Assembly (NCBI RefSeq): GCF_900199205.1
Contig: NZ_OBMJ01000001.1
Span: 4,467,001 to 4,531,000 of the forward strand
Direction: 5' to 3'
Length of the DNA: 64,000 bases
Origin: Streptomyces sp. 1331.2
GTDB taxonomy: Bacteria; Actinomycetota; Actinomycetes; Streptomycetales; Streptomycetaceae
Shown here: in pieces, positions 24,718-33,370 of the stretch
Numbering within the stretch: position 1 is the first letter of the stretch
Layout: every line of letters begins with the position of its first letter
Made by a program: the position numbers and the translations under genes
Notes under the pieces: model-generated
What the model was told of the DNA's origin: nothing
Database searches by the model: none
The model's input: the letters and a program-made list of their open reading frames with translations, nothing else

Positions 24718-25122
24718 ATGAGTGTGTCGGGGCCGATCCGTGTGGTGGTCGCCAAGCCGGGGCTCGACGGTCACGACCGTGGCGCCAAGGTCATTGCGCG
24801 TGCCCTGCGCGACGCCGGTATGGAGGTCATCTACACCGGACTGCACCAGACGCCCGAGCAGGTCGTGGACACCGCGATCCAGGAGGACGCGGACGGCATC
24901 GGACTGTCGATCCTCTCCGGTGCCCACATGACGCTCTGCGCGCGGGTGCTGGAGCTGCTGAAGGAGCGCGACGCGGAGGACATCAAGGTCTTCTGCGGCG
25001 GGATCATCCCGGACGAGGACATCGCCGAGCTCAAGGCGATGGGCGTCGCGGACATCTTCACCCCGGGCACGCCGACCCGGGACGTGGTCGCCTGGGTCGA
25101 GGCCAACCTCCGGGCGAGCTGA
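24718..25122 (+). CDS. Stand-alone cobalamin-binding subunit of an acyl-CoA mutase (IcmB/McmB type), 134 aa
   Basis: A single B12-binding Rossmann domain with the base-off motif D17-G-H19-D-R-G22, where His19 is the lower cobalt ligand. SILSGAH and FCGGIIP match the nucleotide-loop and phosphate positions. Such small subunits pair with a separate large subunit to rearrange isobutyryl-CoA/butyryl-CoA or methylmalonyl-CoA. No large subunit lies in this window, so the partner is elsewhere. ATG 24718 has AGGAGG with 5 nt spacing. The last nine bases and stop lie in a 16-bp tandem duplication (25111-25142). Monocistronic, with a hairpin downstream. Substrate is not decidable here; the isobutyryl type is favoured by the streptomycete synteny I recall. 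Confidence 0.92.
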   Translation: MSVSGPIRVVVAKPGLDGHDRGAKVIARALRDAGMEVIYTGLHQTPEQVVDTAIQEDADGIGLSILSGAHMTLCARVLELLKERDAEDIKVFCGGIIPDEDIAELKAMGVADIFTPGTPTRDVVAWVEANLRAS

Positions 25123-25142
25123 CTTTCGGGCGAGCCGACTTT
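25111..25142. repeat. 16-bp tandem duplication spanning the stop codon
   Basis: CGGGCGAGCTGACTTT (25111-25126) is followed directly by the same unit with one change (25127-25142). The TGA stop of the B12-binding gene (25120-25122) is in the first copy. Confidence 0.85.
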
Positions 25143-25154
25143 CGGTACGGCGGC

Positions 25155-25183
25155 GCGGGCCGGTCCCTCGGGGGCCGGCCCGC
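25155..25183. terminator. Hairpin terminator
   Basis: The stem GCGGGCCGG / CCGGCCCGC has an 11-nt loop. It lies between the convergent B12-binding and DUF5691 genes. Confidence 0.7.
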
Positions 25184-25223
25184 TCCGCCGCATCCGGTGG
25201 CATCCCGCAGTGCCGTCAGCCTG

Positions 25224-26834
25224 TCAGCCCGTCGGCTCCGCCAGCTCCGCGAGCATCGCGGCCCGGAAGCGCAGGGTGCCGGCGAGCCGCCCGAAGGTCT
25301 CCGCCCAGGCGGAGTCCGGGGCGGCCTCGGCGGCCAGCTCCGCCACCGCGGCGGCCGTCTCCGGGGCGAGCGCGCGTTCCGTCATCCCGAGCACCCCGCT
25401 GTGGCTCCACGGGTACGCGCCGGAGGCGGCGGCCCGGGCCAGCGCCGTCACCACGGCGGTGGACAGCGGCGGAGTCCACGGGGTGGTGCAGGCGCCGAGC
25501 AGCTGGAAGGCCTCGCCCAGCCCGTGCACCTCGATGAAGGCGGCCGTCCAGGCGGCCCGTTCCTCGGGCGGGAGGACGGCCAGCAGCTTGGCCGGGGCGC
25601 CGGTGGCGCGCGGGGCGCGGGCCCGGCCGGCGCCGCGGGTGGGCGGCACCGGGGCCGGGCCGAGCAGCGCCCGCGCCCAGTCGGCGTCGTGCTGGCGGAC
25701 GGCGGCGCGGGCCCAGGCCTCCCGCAGGTCGTCGGCCCAGCTGCTGCTGGTCTCGTCGATGCTGTCGCCGACCCGCAGGGAGAGCAGCTCCTCGGGGGTC
25801 AGCCCGGTGCTCTCCGGCCAGAGCGAGAGCGGCGCGGCGGCCACCAGCTCGCCGAACCACCAGGCCCGTTCGCCGCGCCCGGTGGGTGACTTGGGGGCGA
25901 TCCCGTCGCGCTGCATGGCGGCGTCGCACTCGGTGGGCGGGGTGACCAGCAGGTGTGTGCCCGCCTCGGCGAGGCGGACGGCGGCCTGCGCCCGCTCGGC
26001 CATCCGGCGGGCCAGCGCGGAGCCGGGCAGGGTGGAGAGCAGTTCGGCGGCGGTGGCGCGGACGTTCTTGCTGCGGTCGCCGAGGGCGGCCTCCAGGAAC
26101 GGCTCGTCGGCGGGGGAGAGGCCGTCCTGGAGGGCGTCCAGGAAGAGCAGGCGGTCCTCGGCGCGCTCGGTGGACCAGGTGCTCCGCAGCAGCTCCAGGC
26201 CGGCGGCCGGGTCACTGCGGCGCAGCAGGGTGAGGTGGGTGACGCGCTCGGCGAACAGGCCCTCGTGCCACAGGTGGTGGTCGGTGGGGGCGTCCGGCCG
26301 CTGCGCCGCCTCCTGGGTGGTGGTGCGCAGGACGAACCGCCAGTCGGGGTTCTGCTCGGCCAGCCAGCGGCCCAGCGGACCGGCCAACGCCACGGCGTCG
26401 CTGCGCAGTTCGCTGCGGGCGCGGGCCGCGTCGAGCAGGCCGGGTATCAGTGCGGCGGGCGGCCGCAGGCCCCGGGCGCGGGCGGTGGCGAGCCACTGCG
26501 GCAGCAGCTCGGCCAGGTTGGCCAGGGTGCCGCCGCCGCTGCCGCCGGCCCGGCCGGCCAGCAGGACGGCCAGTCGGCGGGTGGCCGGCTCGGGCAGCTC
26601 CGGGCGGGTGTCCTCGGGCGCGGCCGGGCCGGGCGGTCCGGCGGCCGGTACGGGCAGCGCGCCGGCCCGACGGCGGACGGTGGCGAGGGCGGCCAGCTCC
26701 AGCAGCGCGGTGGCCGGGTCGGTGCGGTCCACGGCCTCGGCGAACGGCAGGGCGGTGGCCGGGAGCGGGCGGCGCTCGGTGCCGAGCAGGGCGCTGGTCT
26801 GCAGGGGCTCCCACGGATCCTGGGTGGTCGTCAT
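25224..26834 (-). CDS. DUF5691 protein (HEAT-like helical), 536 aa
   Basis: A long, Ala/Leu/Arg-rich helical protein with no membrane segment or catalytic motif. A stretch around the middle (EDRLLFLDALQDGLS, then GDRSKNVRATAAELLSTLPG) reads like HEAT/ARM repeats. Trp-rich helices in the C-terminal half (WWFGELVAAAPLSLW) look like a protein-contact surface. It starts 11 bp after the stop of the SWIM gene, so the two are co-transcribed. The pair is divergent from the MoxR/DUF5682/VWA operon, and the whole matches the yeh-type cluster. Most likely a scaffold or adaptor (inference). The ATG (MTTTQDPWEPLQTSALLGTE) is the only start near the SWIM stop that keeps the conserved N-terminus. Confidence 0.82.
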   Translation of the reverse strand: MTTTQDPWEPLQTSALLGTERRPLPATALPFAEAVDRTDPATALLELAALATVRRRAGALPVPAAGPPGPAAPEDTRPELPEPATRRLAVLLAGRAGGSGGGTLANLAELLPQWLATARARGLRPPAALIPGLLDAARARSELRSDAVALAGPLGRWLAEQNPDWRFVLRTTTQEAAQRPDAPTDHHLWHEGLFAERVTHLTLLRRSDPAAGLELLRSTWSTERAEDRLLFLDALQDGLSPADEPFLEAALGDRSKNVRATAAELLSTLPGSALARRMAERAQAAVRLAEAGTHLLVTPPTECDAAMQRDGIAPKSPTGRGERAWWFGELVAAAPLSLWPESTGLTPEELLSLRVGDSIDETSSSWADDLREAWARAAVRQHDADWARALLGPAPVPPTRGAGRARAPRATGAPAKLLAVLPPEERAAWTAAFIEVHGLGEAFQLLGACTTPWTPPLSTAVVTALARAAASGAYPWSHSGVLGMTERALAPETAAAVAELAAEAAPDSAWAETFGRLAGTLRFRAAMLAELAEPTG

Positions 26835-26845
26835 TCTCGGTGCTC

Positions 26846-28147
26846 CTAAGCAGTGGTGAGGCCGACCGGTCGGTGGCCCTCGGGCCAGGCGGTGACCGGG
26901 GCGAAGCCCTGGTGGCCGTACTCGCCGAAGACCGTCAGCGGGCGCCCGGTGGAGACGGCGGCCAGCCGCCACAGCGCCGCCTCCGGGACGGTCGAGGTGC
27001 GGATCGGCACGGTGTGGTGGCCGTCCGTCAGGTACCAGCCGTCCGGGGTGCGGACCGGGACGACGTCGGCGAGGACGGCGGGCCAGCTCTCCAGCCACGG
27101 GTCGTCGGCGACGGCGGTGCCGTAAGCGGCCACGGCCTCGGCGACGGTGAGCCCGGCGGGCGGGGCGGCCGGCCCGGCCTCGGGGGCGCCGTAGCGGTCG
27201 CCGAGCTGGGCGCGCAGCGGTCGGGCGCCGGGGTGGTAGGCGAGTTCGGCCTCCAGCAGGTGGCCGGTGGGCAGGGCGATGTCGGGGGCCTGGCCGGGGC
27301 GGCCGAAGGCGAGCAGCAGGGCCGGGCGGCCGGTCTTGGCTCCGCGCAGCCAGACCCGGCGGGTGGTGAGCCGGTCGTCCGCCGTGTCGCGGCTGCCGAG
27401 CACCAGCCAGCGGTCGCGCACGGTCGGGCCGGCCAGCACCTCGGCGGAGTCCTGGGTGTAGCCGATCCGGGTGCGGACGGTCGCGGCCAGTTCGGGCGGC
27501 AGCTCGTCGACCCGGGTGGCGGCGGTGGCGAGCAGGTGGAGCATCGCGTACTCCTCCAGCAGCCGCTCCTGCGGCGTGGTATCCAACTCCCTCACCCGAG
27601 TGGCCAGTCCGGGAGCCTGTGCGTCGACCATCCGGGCGGCGACCTCCTCCCAGGGGCCGGCAGTGGACTGGTCGGCCAGGCCGTGCCGGATCCGGTCGGC
27701 GAGGCGCAGCCGCAGTTCGGCGGCGCCGGCCGCGACCCGGGCGCCGCGCCGCTCGGCCCGGCGGCGGGCGGCCTCCGGATCGGGCGGCGGGAGCGTCTTC
27801 CGCCTCTCGGTGCGCTCCTGGCGGCCCTTGAGCCAGTCGGCCGCCCAGTCGGCGGGTTCGGCGGCCGGGACGGCCTCCGGCGTGCCGCTCCACAGCAGGA
27901 GGAGCCCGAGCGCGTGCTTGCACGGGAACTTCCGGCTGGGGCAGCTGCACTGGTAGGCGGGCGTGGCGAGTTCGACCACGGTGCGGTACGGCGTACGGCC
28001 GCTGCCCTCGCACTCGCCCCACACCGCGGTGCCGTCGGTGCCGGTGCCGGACCACGGTGCGGGCGCGGAGAGCTTGCCCGCGGCCTTCTGCGATGAGGCG
28101 TCAGGTGCCAGGGACAGGACGTGTTCGGTGCTCCAGCGTTCCTCCAT
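26846..28147 (-). CDS. SWIM zinc-finger protein (YehQ-like), 433 aa
   Basis: The SWIM motif C67-x-C69-x6-C76-x-H78 (YQCSCPSRKFPCKHAL) sits in a small N-terminal domain. SWIM fingers bind nucleic acid or protein. The rest (about 110-433) is Arg/Ala-rich and helical, with a C-terminal mixed domain (WYLTDGHHTVPIRTST, LTVFGEYGHQGFAP) that I cannot assign. ATG 28147 (MEERWSTEHVLSLAPDASS) is preferred: TACGGT lies 9 nt upstream, consistent with a leaderless transcript, while further in-frame starts upstream cross the inverted repeat at 28169-28218. First gene of the SWIM-DUF5691 operon, divergent from the MoxR operon. E. coli yehQ carries a SWIM finger next to yehL/M/P, which is the basis for the comparison. 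Confidence 0.87.
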   Translation of the reverse strand: MEERWSTEHVLSLAPDASSQKAAGKLSAPAPWSGTGTDGTAVWGECEGSGRTPYRTVVELATPAYQCSCPSRKFPCKHALGLLLLWSGTPEAVPAAEPADWAADWLKGRQERTERRKTLPPPDPEAARRRAERRGARVAAGAAELRLRLADRIRHGLADQSTAGPWEEVAARMVDAQAPGLATRVRELDTTPQERLLEEYAMLHLLATAATRVDELPPELAATVRTRIGYTQDSAEVLAGPTVRDRWLVLGSRDTADDRLTTRRVWLRGAKTGRPALLLAFGRPGQAPDIALPTGHLLEAELAYHPGARPLRAQLGDRYGAPEAGPAAPPAGLTVAEAVAAYGTAVADDPWLESWPAVLADVVPVRTPDGWYLTDGHHTVPIRTSTVPEAALWRLAAVSTGRPLTVFGEYGHQGFAPVTAWPEGHRPVGLTTA

Positions 28148-28168
28148 GCGACCGACCGTAGGCGGCGG

Positions 28169-28218
28169 CACTGACATCGGCTGACTGTCCGTCCGGCGGC
28201 CGGCGGCCGATGTCAGTG
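28169..28218. promoter_or_regulatory. 13-bp inverted repeat between the divergent SWIM and MoxR operons
   Basis: CACTGACATCGGC (28169-28181) and GCCGATGTCAGTG (28206-28218) are perfect inverted copies separated by 24 bp. They sit between the starts of the two divergent operons, where a shared regulator or mirrored promoter elements would be expected. Confidence 0.65.
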
Positions 28219-28325
28219 GCTCGGTGCAGGGTGGTTCCCACAGGCCGGGACGCCGACCTGGCTCCCCCCGATCACCCTGCCGCCAGGGCACCCGTGCCCC
28301 CGGCGGCCGACCCGAAGGAGCCCCC

Positions 28326-29408
28326 ATGACCGACGTTCTGCGGCAGCACGCCGAGGACGCCTTCGCCGGTGAACTGGCCGCGCTGGCCGCGCAGGACGAC
28401 CGTCCGCGCCCGGAGCGCTGGAAGCTCTCGCCGTGGGCCGTGGCGACGTACCTGCTCGGCGGCGAACTGGCCGACGGCACCCGGATCACCCCCAAGTACA
28501 TCGGCCCCCGCCGGGTGGTCGAGGTCGCCGTGACGACCCTGGCGACGGACCGTGCGCTGCTGCTGCTCGGGGTGCCCGGCACCGCGAAGACCTGGGTGTC
28601 CGAGCACCTGGCGGCCGCGATCAGCGGCGACTCGACGATGCTGGTGCAGGGCACCGCCGGAACGCCCGAGGAGGCCGTCCGGTACGGCTGGAACTACGCC
28701 CAGCTGCTCACCAACGGCCCCAGCCGGGACGCCCTGGTGCCCTCGCCGCTGATGCGGGCGATGGCCGACGGCAAGATCGCCCGGGTGGAGGAGCTGACCC
28801 GCATCCCGGCCGACGTGCAGGACAGTCTGATCACCATCCTGTCCGAGAAGACGCTCCCGGTACCGGAGTTGGGCTCCGAGACGCAGGCCGTGCGCGGCTT
28901 CAACGTGATCGCCACCGCCAACGACCGCGACCGCGGCGTCAACGAGCTGTCCAGCGCGCTGCGCCGCCGCTTCAACACCGTGGTGCTGCCGCTGCCGGGC
29001 TCGCTGGAGGAGGAGGTCGAGATCGTCACCCGCCGGGTCGGCCAGCTCGGCCGCTCCCTGGAACTGCCCGAACTGCCGGGCGGCGCCGAGGAGATCAGGC
29101 GGGTGGTGACCGTCTTCCGCGAGCTGCGGGCCGGGATCACCACGGACGGCCGGACGAAGGTCAAGACCCCGAGCGGCACCCTGTCCACGGCCGAGGCGAT
29201 CTCGGTGGTGACCAACGGCATGGCCCTGGCCACCCACTTCGGCGACGGCGTGCTGCGCGCCGGGGACGTCACGGCCGGCATCCTCGGCGCGGTCGTCCGT
29301 GACCCGGTGGCGGACCAGGCCGTCTGGCGCGAGTACGTCGAAGGGGTGGTGCGCGAGCGCGACGGCTGGAAGGACTTCTACCGGGCCGCCCGCGAGGTGA
29401 CGGCATGA
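28326..29408 (+). CDS. MoxR-family AAA+ ATPase (YehL-like), 360 aa
   Basis: AAA+ core with Walker A GVPGTAKTW (K88), Walker B-type VEELTR (acidic pair followed by the Arg-rich segment ADVQDSL), sensor 1 in NVIATANDRDRG and the arginine-finger region SALRRRFN. MoxR ATPases usually act as chaperones for a VWA partner, remodelling or inserting cofactors into client proteins; here the VWA gene is two genes downstream. ATG 28326 has AAGGAG 5 nt upstream; the frame continues upstream into basic low-complexity sequence that is unlikely to be translated. Its stop overlaps the next start (ATGA). The client is unknown. Confidence 0.93.
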   Translation: MTDVLRQHAEDAFAGELAALAAQDDRPRPERWKLSPWAVATYLLGGELADGTRITPKYIGPRRVVEVAVTTLATDRALLLLGVPGTAKTWVSEHLAAAISGDSTMLVQGTAGTPEEAVRYGWNYAQLLTNGPSRDALVPSPLMRAMADGKIARVEELTRIPADVQDSLITILSEKTLPVPELGSETQAVRGFNVIATANDRDRGVNELSSALRRRFNTVVLPLPGSLEEEVEIVTRRVGQLGRSLELPELPGGAEEIRRVVTVFRELRAGITTDGRTKVKTPSGTLSTAEAISVVTNGMALATHFGDGVLRAGDVTAGILGAVVRDPVADQAVWREYVEGVVRERDGWKDFYRAAREVTA

Positions 29409-31780
29409 CCGAGGCTGAGGTCGCCCTCCTCGGCATCCGCCACCACGGCCCCGGCTCGGCCCGGGCGGTGGCCGCCGCCCTGGCGCAGTGGAAGCCGGAC
29501 GCAGTGCTGGTCGAGGGCCCGCCGGAGGCCGACGGCATCGTCCGTCTGGCCGCCGAGAAGGACCTGGTGCCGCCGGTCGCGCTGCTCGCCCACGCGGTGG
29601 ACGACCCGGCGAAGGCCGCCTTCTGGCCGTACGCCGAGTTCTCCCCGGAGTGGGTGGCGATCCGCCACGCCGTGGAGCACGACCTGCCGGTCCGCTTCAT
29701 CGACCTGCCCGCGGCCCACGGCTTCGCGGCCGTCCCCGGCGGGGACGCTCCCGACGGGACAACCGGCCCGGACGACGCCGACGCGCCGCCCGCCGACCCG
29801 CTGGCGCTGCTCGCCGAGGCGGCCGGGCACGACGACCCGGAGCGCTGGTGGGAGGACGTGGTCGAGCACCGCGCGCCCGGCACCGACGCGCTGGCGCCGT
29901 TCGCCGCCGTCGCCGACGCCATGGGCGCCCTGCGCGCCGAGGGCCTTGCCGAGTCCCGCCGGGACCTGCTGCGCGAGGCGTACATGCGCCAGCAGATCCG
30001 CGCCGCCCGCCGCGCCGGGCACCGCCGGATCGCCGTGGTCTGCGGGGCCTTCCACGTCCCCGCGCTGGAGCGGATGCCCACCGTCGCGCACGACCGGGCG
30101 CTGCTCGCCGGGCTGCCGAAGAAGGTGCGGACGGACATCACCTGGGTGCCGTGGACGCACCGCCGGCTCGCCCAGTCCACCGGGTACGGCGCGGGCGTGC
30201 AGTCGCCCGGCTGGTACCACCACCTGTTCACCACCGACGGCGATCCGGTGCCGCGCTGGCTCACCCGGGCGGCCGACCTCCTGCGGGCCGAGGACCACCC
30301 GGTCTCCTCCGCGCACGTCATCGAGGCGGTCCGGCTCGCCGAGGCCCTGGCCGTCCTGCGCGGCCGCCCGCTCGCCGGGCTGACCGAGACCCTGGACGCC
30401 GTCCGCGCGGTGCTCTGCGAGGGTTCCGACGTCGCCCTGGAGCTCGTCCGGGACCGCCTGGTGGTCGGCGACGAGCTGGGCGAGGTCCCGGACGCGGCGC
30501 CGGCCGTGCCGCTGCAGCGCGACCTCACCCGGCTGCAGCGCTCGCTGCGCCTCAAGCCCGAGGCCGCACCGAAGGACGTCGACCTGGACCTGCGCAAGGA
30601 GACCGACGCGGCCCGCTCCCGGCTGCTGCACCGGCTGCGGCTGCTGGGCGTGGACTGGGGCGTGCCGGTCCGCTCCTCGGTCAACTCGACCGGGACGTTC
30701 CGGGAGAGCTGGCGGCTGTGCTGGCAGCCGGAGTTCGCGGTGCGGATCGCCGAGGCCGCCCAGTGGGGCACCACGGTCGAGGAGGCGGCCGGCGGCAAGG
30801 CGGTCGGTGCCGCCCGCGCCGCCGTCGAACTCGCCGAGCTGACCGGCCTGGTGGAGACCTGCCTGCTGGCCGGGCTGTCCGACGCGCTGCCCGCCGTGAT
30901 GCGGGTGCTCGCCGACTGCGCGGCCCTGGACACCGACGTCGCGCACCTGGCCGGCGCGCTGCCCGCGCTGGTCCGCGCGCTGCGCTACGGCGACGTGCGC
31001 GGCACCGACCACGGCGCGCTCGCCGAGGCGGCGGCGGGCCTGGCCGAGCGGGTCTGCGTCGGACTGCCGCCCGCCTGCGTCGGGCTGGACGCCGAGAGCG
31101 CGGCGGCGATGCGCGGCCGCCTGGACGAGGTGCACGGCGCGATCGGCCTGCTGACCGCCGCTGGCACGGCCGAACCCGGGACGGCTGCCGGGACCACTGA
31201 ACCGACGCCTGCCGAACCCGCAGAACCCGCACCGGCTGACGCCGGTCTGGCCGGGCGCTGGGCCGCCGCCCTGCGCTCGCTGGCCCTGCGCGAGCCGTCC
31301 GGCGGACCGGCCACCGGCGCCCCCGGCCTGCTCCGCGGCCGGGCCGTCCGCCTGCTGCTGGACGACGGCCGGCTCGACTCCGAGGAGGCCGGCCGCCGGC
31401 TGCGACTGGTCCTGTCCGTCGCCAACGCCCCGGCGGACGCGGCCGGCTGGGTCGAGGGCTTCCTCACCGGCGGCGGCGCCCTGCTGCTGCACGACCCCCG
31501 ACTGCTGGCCCTGCTCGACGAGTGGCTGACCGGGGTGAGCGGCGAGGTCTTCACCGACGTCCTGCCCCTGCTGCGCCGCACCTTCGCCGGGCTGGAGGCG
31601 GGCGTGCGCACCGGCATCGGCAGCCGGGTCGCGGCCGGCCCGCTCGACGCGCCCCCGGCGGAGCCCGCCCCGGCGGGCGAGCTGGACCGGGCCCGGGCCG
31701 ACGCCGCCGCCCCCGTGGTGGCCCTGCTGCTCGGCGTCCGCCCGACGATCCCCAGACAGGCCACCGGCCGCAACACCTGA
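29405..31780 (+). CDS. DUF5682 protein (YehM-like), 791 aa
   Basis: Starts in the ATGA overlap with the MoxR gene. Conserved N-terminal motifs are GIRHHGPGSAR, LVEGPPEAD and a WPYAEFSPEW block; FIDLPAAH and VVCGAFHVPAL follow in the first ~220 residues. The pattern of His and Glu in short Gly motifs (GxRHHGP, VEGP, GAFH) resembles the TraB/ChaN-like superfamily, some of whose members bind metal or heme, but this is inference from pattern alone. The rest (about 300-791) is helical and Arg/Leu-rich, with a variable Ala/Thr/Pro segment near 590. No membrane segment. The gene's last 15 bases plus stop are duplicated downstream (31763-31803). It forms one operon with MoxR and VWA; E. coli yehM is the named relative. 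Confidence 0.87.
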   Translation: MTEAEVALLGIRHHGPGSARAVAAALAQWKPDAVLVEGPPEADGIVRLAAEKDLVPPVALLAHAVDDPAKAAFWPYAEFSPEWVAIRHAVEHDLPVRFIDLPAAHGFAAVPGGDAPDGTTGPDDADAPPADPLALLAEAAGHDDPERWWEDVVEHRAPGTDALAPFAAVADAMGALRAEGLAESRRDLLREAYMRQQIRAARRAGHRRIAVVCGAFHVPALERMPTVAHDRALLAGLPKKVRTDITWVPWTHRRLAQSTGYGAGVQSPGWYHHLFTTDGDPVPRWLTRAADLLRAEDHPVSSAHVIEAVRLAEALAVLRGRPLAGLTETLDAVRAVLCEGSDVALELVRDRLVVGDELGEVPDAAPAVPLQRDLTRLQRSLRLKPEAAPKDVDLDLRKETDAARSRLLHRLRLLGVDWGVPVRSSVNSTGTFRESWRLCWQPEFAVRIAEAAQWGTTVEEAAGGKAVGAARAAVELAELTGLVETCLLAGLSDALPAVMRVLADCAALDTDVAHLAGALPALVRALRYGDVRGTDHGALAEAAAGLAERVCVGLPPACVGLDAESAAAMRGRLDEVHGAIGLLTAAGTAEPGTAAGTTEPTPAEPAEPAPADAGLAGRWAAALRSLALREPSGGPATGAPGLLRGRAVRLLLDDGRLDSEEAGRRLRLVLSVANAPADAAGWVEGFLTGGGALLLHDPRLLALLDEWLTGVSGEVFTDVLPLLRRTFAGLEAGVRTGIGSRVAAGPLDAPPAEPAPAGELDRARADAAAPVVALLLGVRPTIPRQATGRNT

Positions 31781-31861
31781 CCCCGAACCGGCCGCAACAC
31801 CTGCCCCCCGGGCGGACCCCTGCTCCCCGGGCGGACCCCTGTCCCCGGACCGACCCCTGCT
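31763..31861. repeat. Duplicated gene end plus 18-19-bp tandem repeats before the VWA gene
   Basis: ACCGGCCGCAACACCTG occurs at 31763-31779 and 31787-31803, 24 bp apart; the first copy holds the DUF5682 stop codon. Three further units starting CCCCGG and containing GACCCCTG follow at 31806-31824, 31825-31842 and 31843-31861, ending 26 bp before the VWA start. Confidence 0.88.
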
Positions 31862-31886
31862 CCCTGACCCCCTGAAGGAGGACGAG

Positions 31887-33068
31887 ATGGCAGCGCCCAC
31901 GACCGACGAACGGCTGCGCCGCTGGCGCCTGGTGCTCGGCGGCGAGGCCGACGGCACCGGCTGCACCCTGCGCGGCCGGGACGCCGCGATGGACGGCGCC
32001 CTCGCCGCGCTCTACCGGGGCGCGCCCGAGGAGGGCGCCCGGGCCTCCCGCGGCGGCCGGCGCAGCGCCGGGCTGGGCGGCTCGGCCCCGCAGGTGGCCC
32101 GCTGGCTGGGCGACATCCGCGAGTACTTCCCGTCCACGGTCGTCCAGCTGATGCAGCAGGACGCGATCGCCCGGCTCGGCCTGGACCGGCTGCTGCTGGA
32201 GCCGGAGATGCTGGAGGCCGTCGAACCGGACGTCCACCTGGTCGGCACCCTGCTCTCGCTCAAGCACGCGCTGCCCGAGACCACCCGGGAGACCGCCCGC
32301 GCCGTGGTCGGCAAGGTCGTCGCCGACCTGGAGCGCCGGCTCGCCGACAAGACCCGGGCCACCCTCGGCGGCGCCCTCGACCGCAGCGCCAAGGTCAACC
32401 GGCCCCGGCACCGCGACATCGACTGGGACCGGACGATCCGGGCCAACCTGAGGAACTACCTGCCCGAGCACGGCACGGTCGTCCCCGAGCGGCTGGTCGG
32501 CTACGCCCGCGCCCAGCGGGCCGTGAAGAAGGACGTCATCCTCTGCATCGACCAGTCCGGTTCGATGGCGCCCTCGGTCGTGCACTCGGCGGTCTTCGGC
32601 GCGGTGCTCGCCTCGATGCGCAGCCTGGACACCCGGCTGGTCGTCTTCGACACCTCGGTGGTCGACCTCACCGAGCAGCTCACCGACCCGGTGGACGTCC
32701 TGTTCGCCACCCAGCTCGGCGGCGGCACCGACATCAACCGCGCGCTCGCCTACTGCCAGTCGAAGATCACCCGCCCGTCCGAGACCGTCGTGGTGCTGAT
32801 CAGCGACCTGTACGAGGGCGGGATCCGGGACGGCATGCTCAGGCGGGTCGCCGCGATGAAGGCGGCGGGCGTCCAGTTCATCGCCCTGCTCGCGCTCTCC
32901 GACGAGGGTGCGCCCGCCTACGACCACGCGCACGCCGCCGCCCTGGCCGCCCTGGGCGCGCCGGCCTTCGCCTGCACCCCGGACGCCTTCCCCGGGATCA
33001 TGGCGGCGGCCATCGAGAAGCGTCCGATCCCGCAGCACCTGGTCAAGGGGGCGGAGCAGGGGGTGTGA
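31887..33068 (+). CDS. VWA-domain protein (YehP-like), MoxR partner, 393 aa
   Basis: The C-terminal half is a von Willebrand A domain with a complete metal-ion adhesion site: DQSGSM (D222, S224, S226), T281 in GGGTDIN and D307 in SDLYEGG. The N-terminal ~200 residues are helical and Arg-rich (RWRLVLGG, YFPSTVVQLMQQDAI), as in stand-alone VWA partners of MoxR ATPases. No signal peptide or TM helix, so the protein is cytoplasmic. AAGGAGG lies about 8 nt before the ATG. A 106-bp gap filled with tandem repeats separates it from DUF5682. The MoxR-VWA pair probably loads metal or remodels a target, with DUF5682 as the third component; this is inferred from the family. Confidence 0.92.
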   Translation: MAAPTTDERLRRWRLVLGGEADGTGCTLRGRDAAMDGALAALYRGAPEEGARASRGGRRSAGLGGSAPQVARWLGDIREYFPSTVVQLMQQDAIARLGLDRLLLEPEMLEAVEPDVHLVGTLLSLKHALPETTRETARAVVGKVVADLERRLADKTRATLGGALDRSAKVNRPRHRDIDWDRTIRANLRNYLPEHGTVVPERLVGYARAQRAVKKDVILCIDQSGSMAPSVVHSAVFGAVLASMRSLDTRLVVFDTSVVDLTEQLTDPVDVLFATQLGGGTDINRALAYCQSKITRPSETVVVLISDLYEGGIRDGMLRRVAAMKAAGVQFIALLALSDEGAPAYDHAHAAALAALGAPAFACTPDAFPGIMAAAIEKRPIPQHLVKGAEQGV

Positions 33069-33370
33069 CGGTCTCACCCGGAAGGCTCAATTCACCCGAT
33101 CGGCGGATCGGACGTTCGCCCCGAGGCCACGGGCATTCTGTGACGGTTCTCACCCCGGACGGGCAGGCCCCGGGCGGAACAGGCCCGTCCCACGGGGATA
33201 ACCTGCCAGACGGACGTGACGCGCGTGTTGATTGACGTGTGCGCCCGTGGCTGTGTGGGCCGCAAGGCCGTACCTCTGCGTACCCGCACCGCCCCGACGA
33301 CCCGCAGCGAAGATCCTGCCGTGGCACGCTCGTAGAGACACAATCCGCGACCACGAACAAGGACAAACAC
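33069..33370. other. Intergenic region upstream of sucC
   Basis: About 300 bp with no gene. An inverted repeat GGACGGGC (33157-33164) / GCCCGTCC (33183-33190) may end the VWA operon. I cannot name a sucC promoter with confidence. Confidence 0.45.

Noticed and set aside
23189..24718. Long plus-strand frame over the M23 gene
   Set aside because: It is the antisense shadow of the M23 gene and its promoter region; residues are Arg/Gly repeats.
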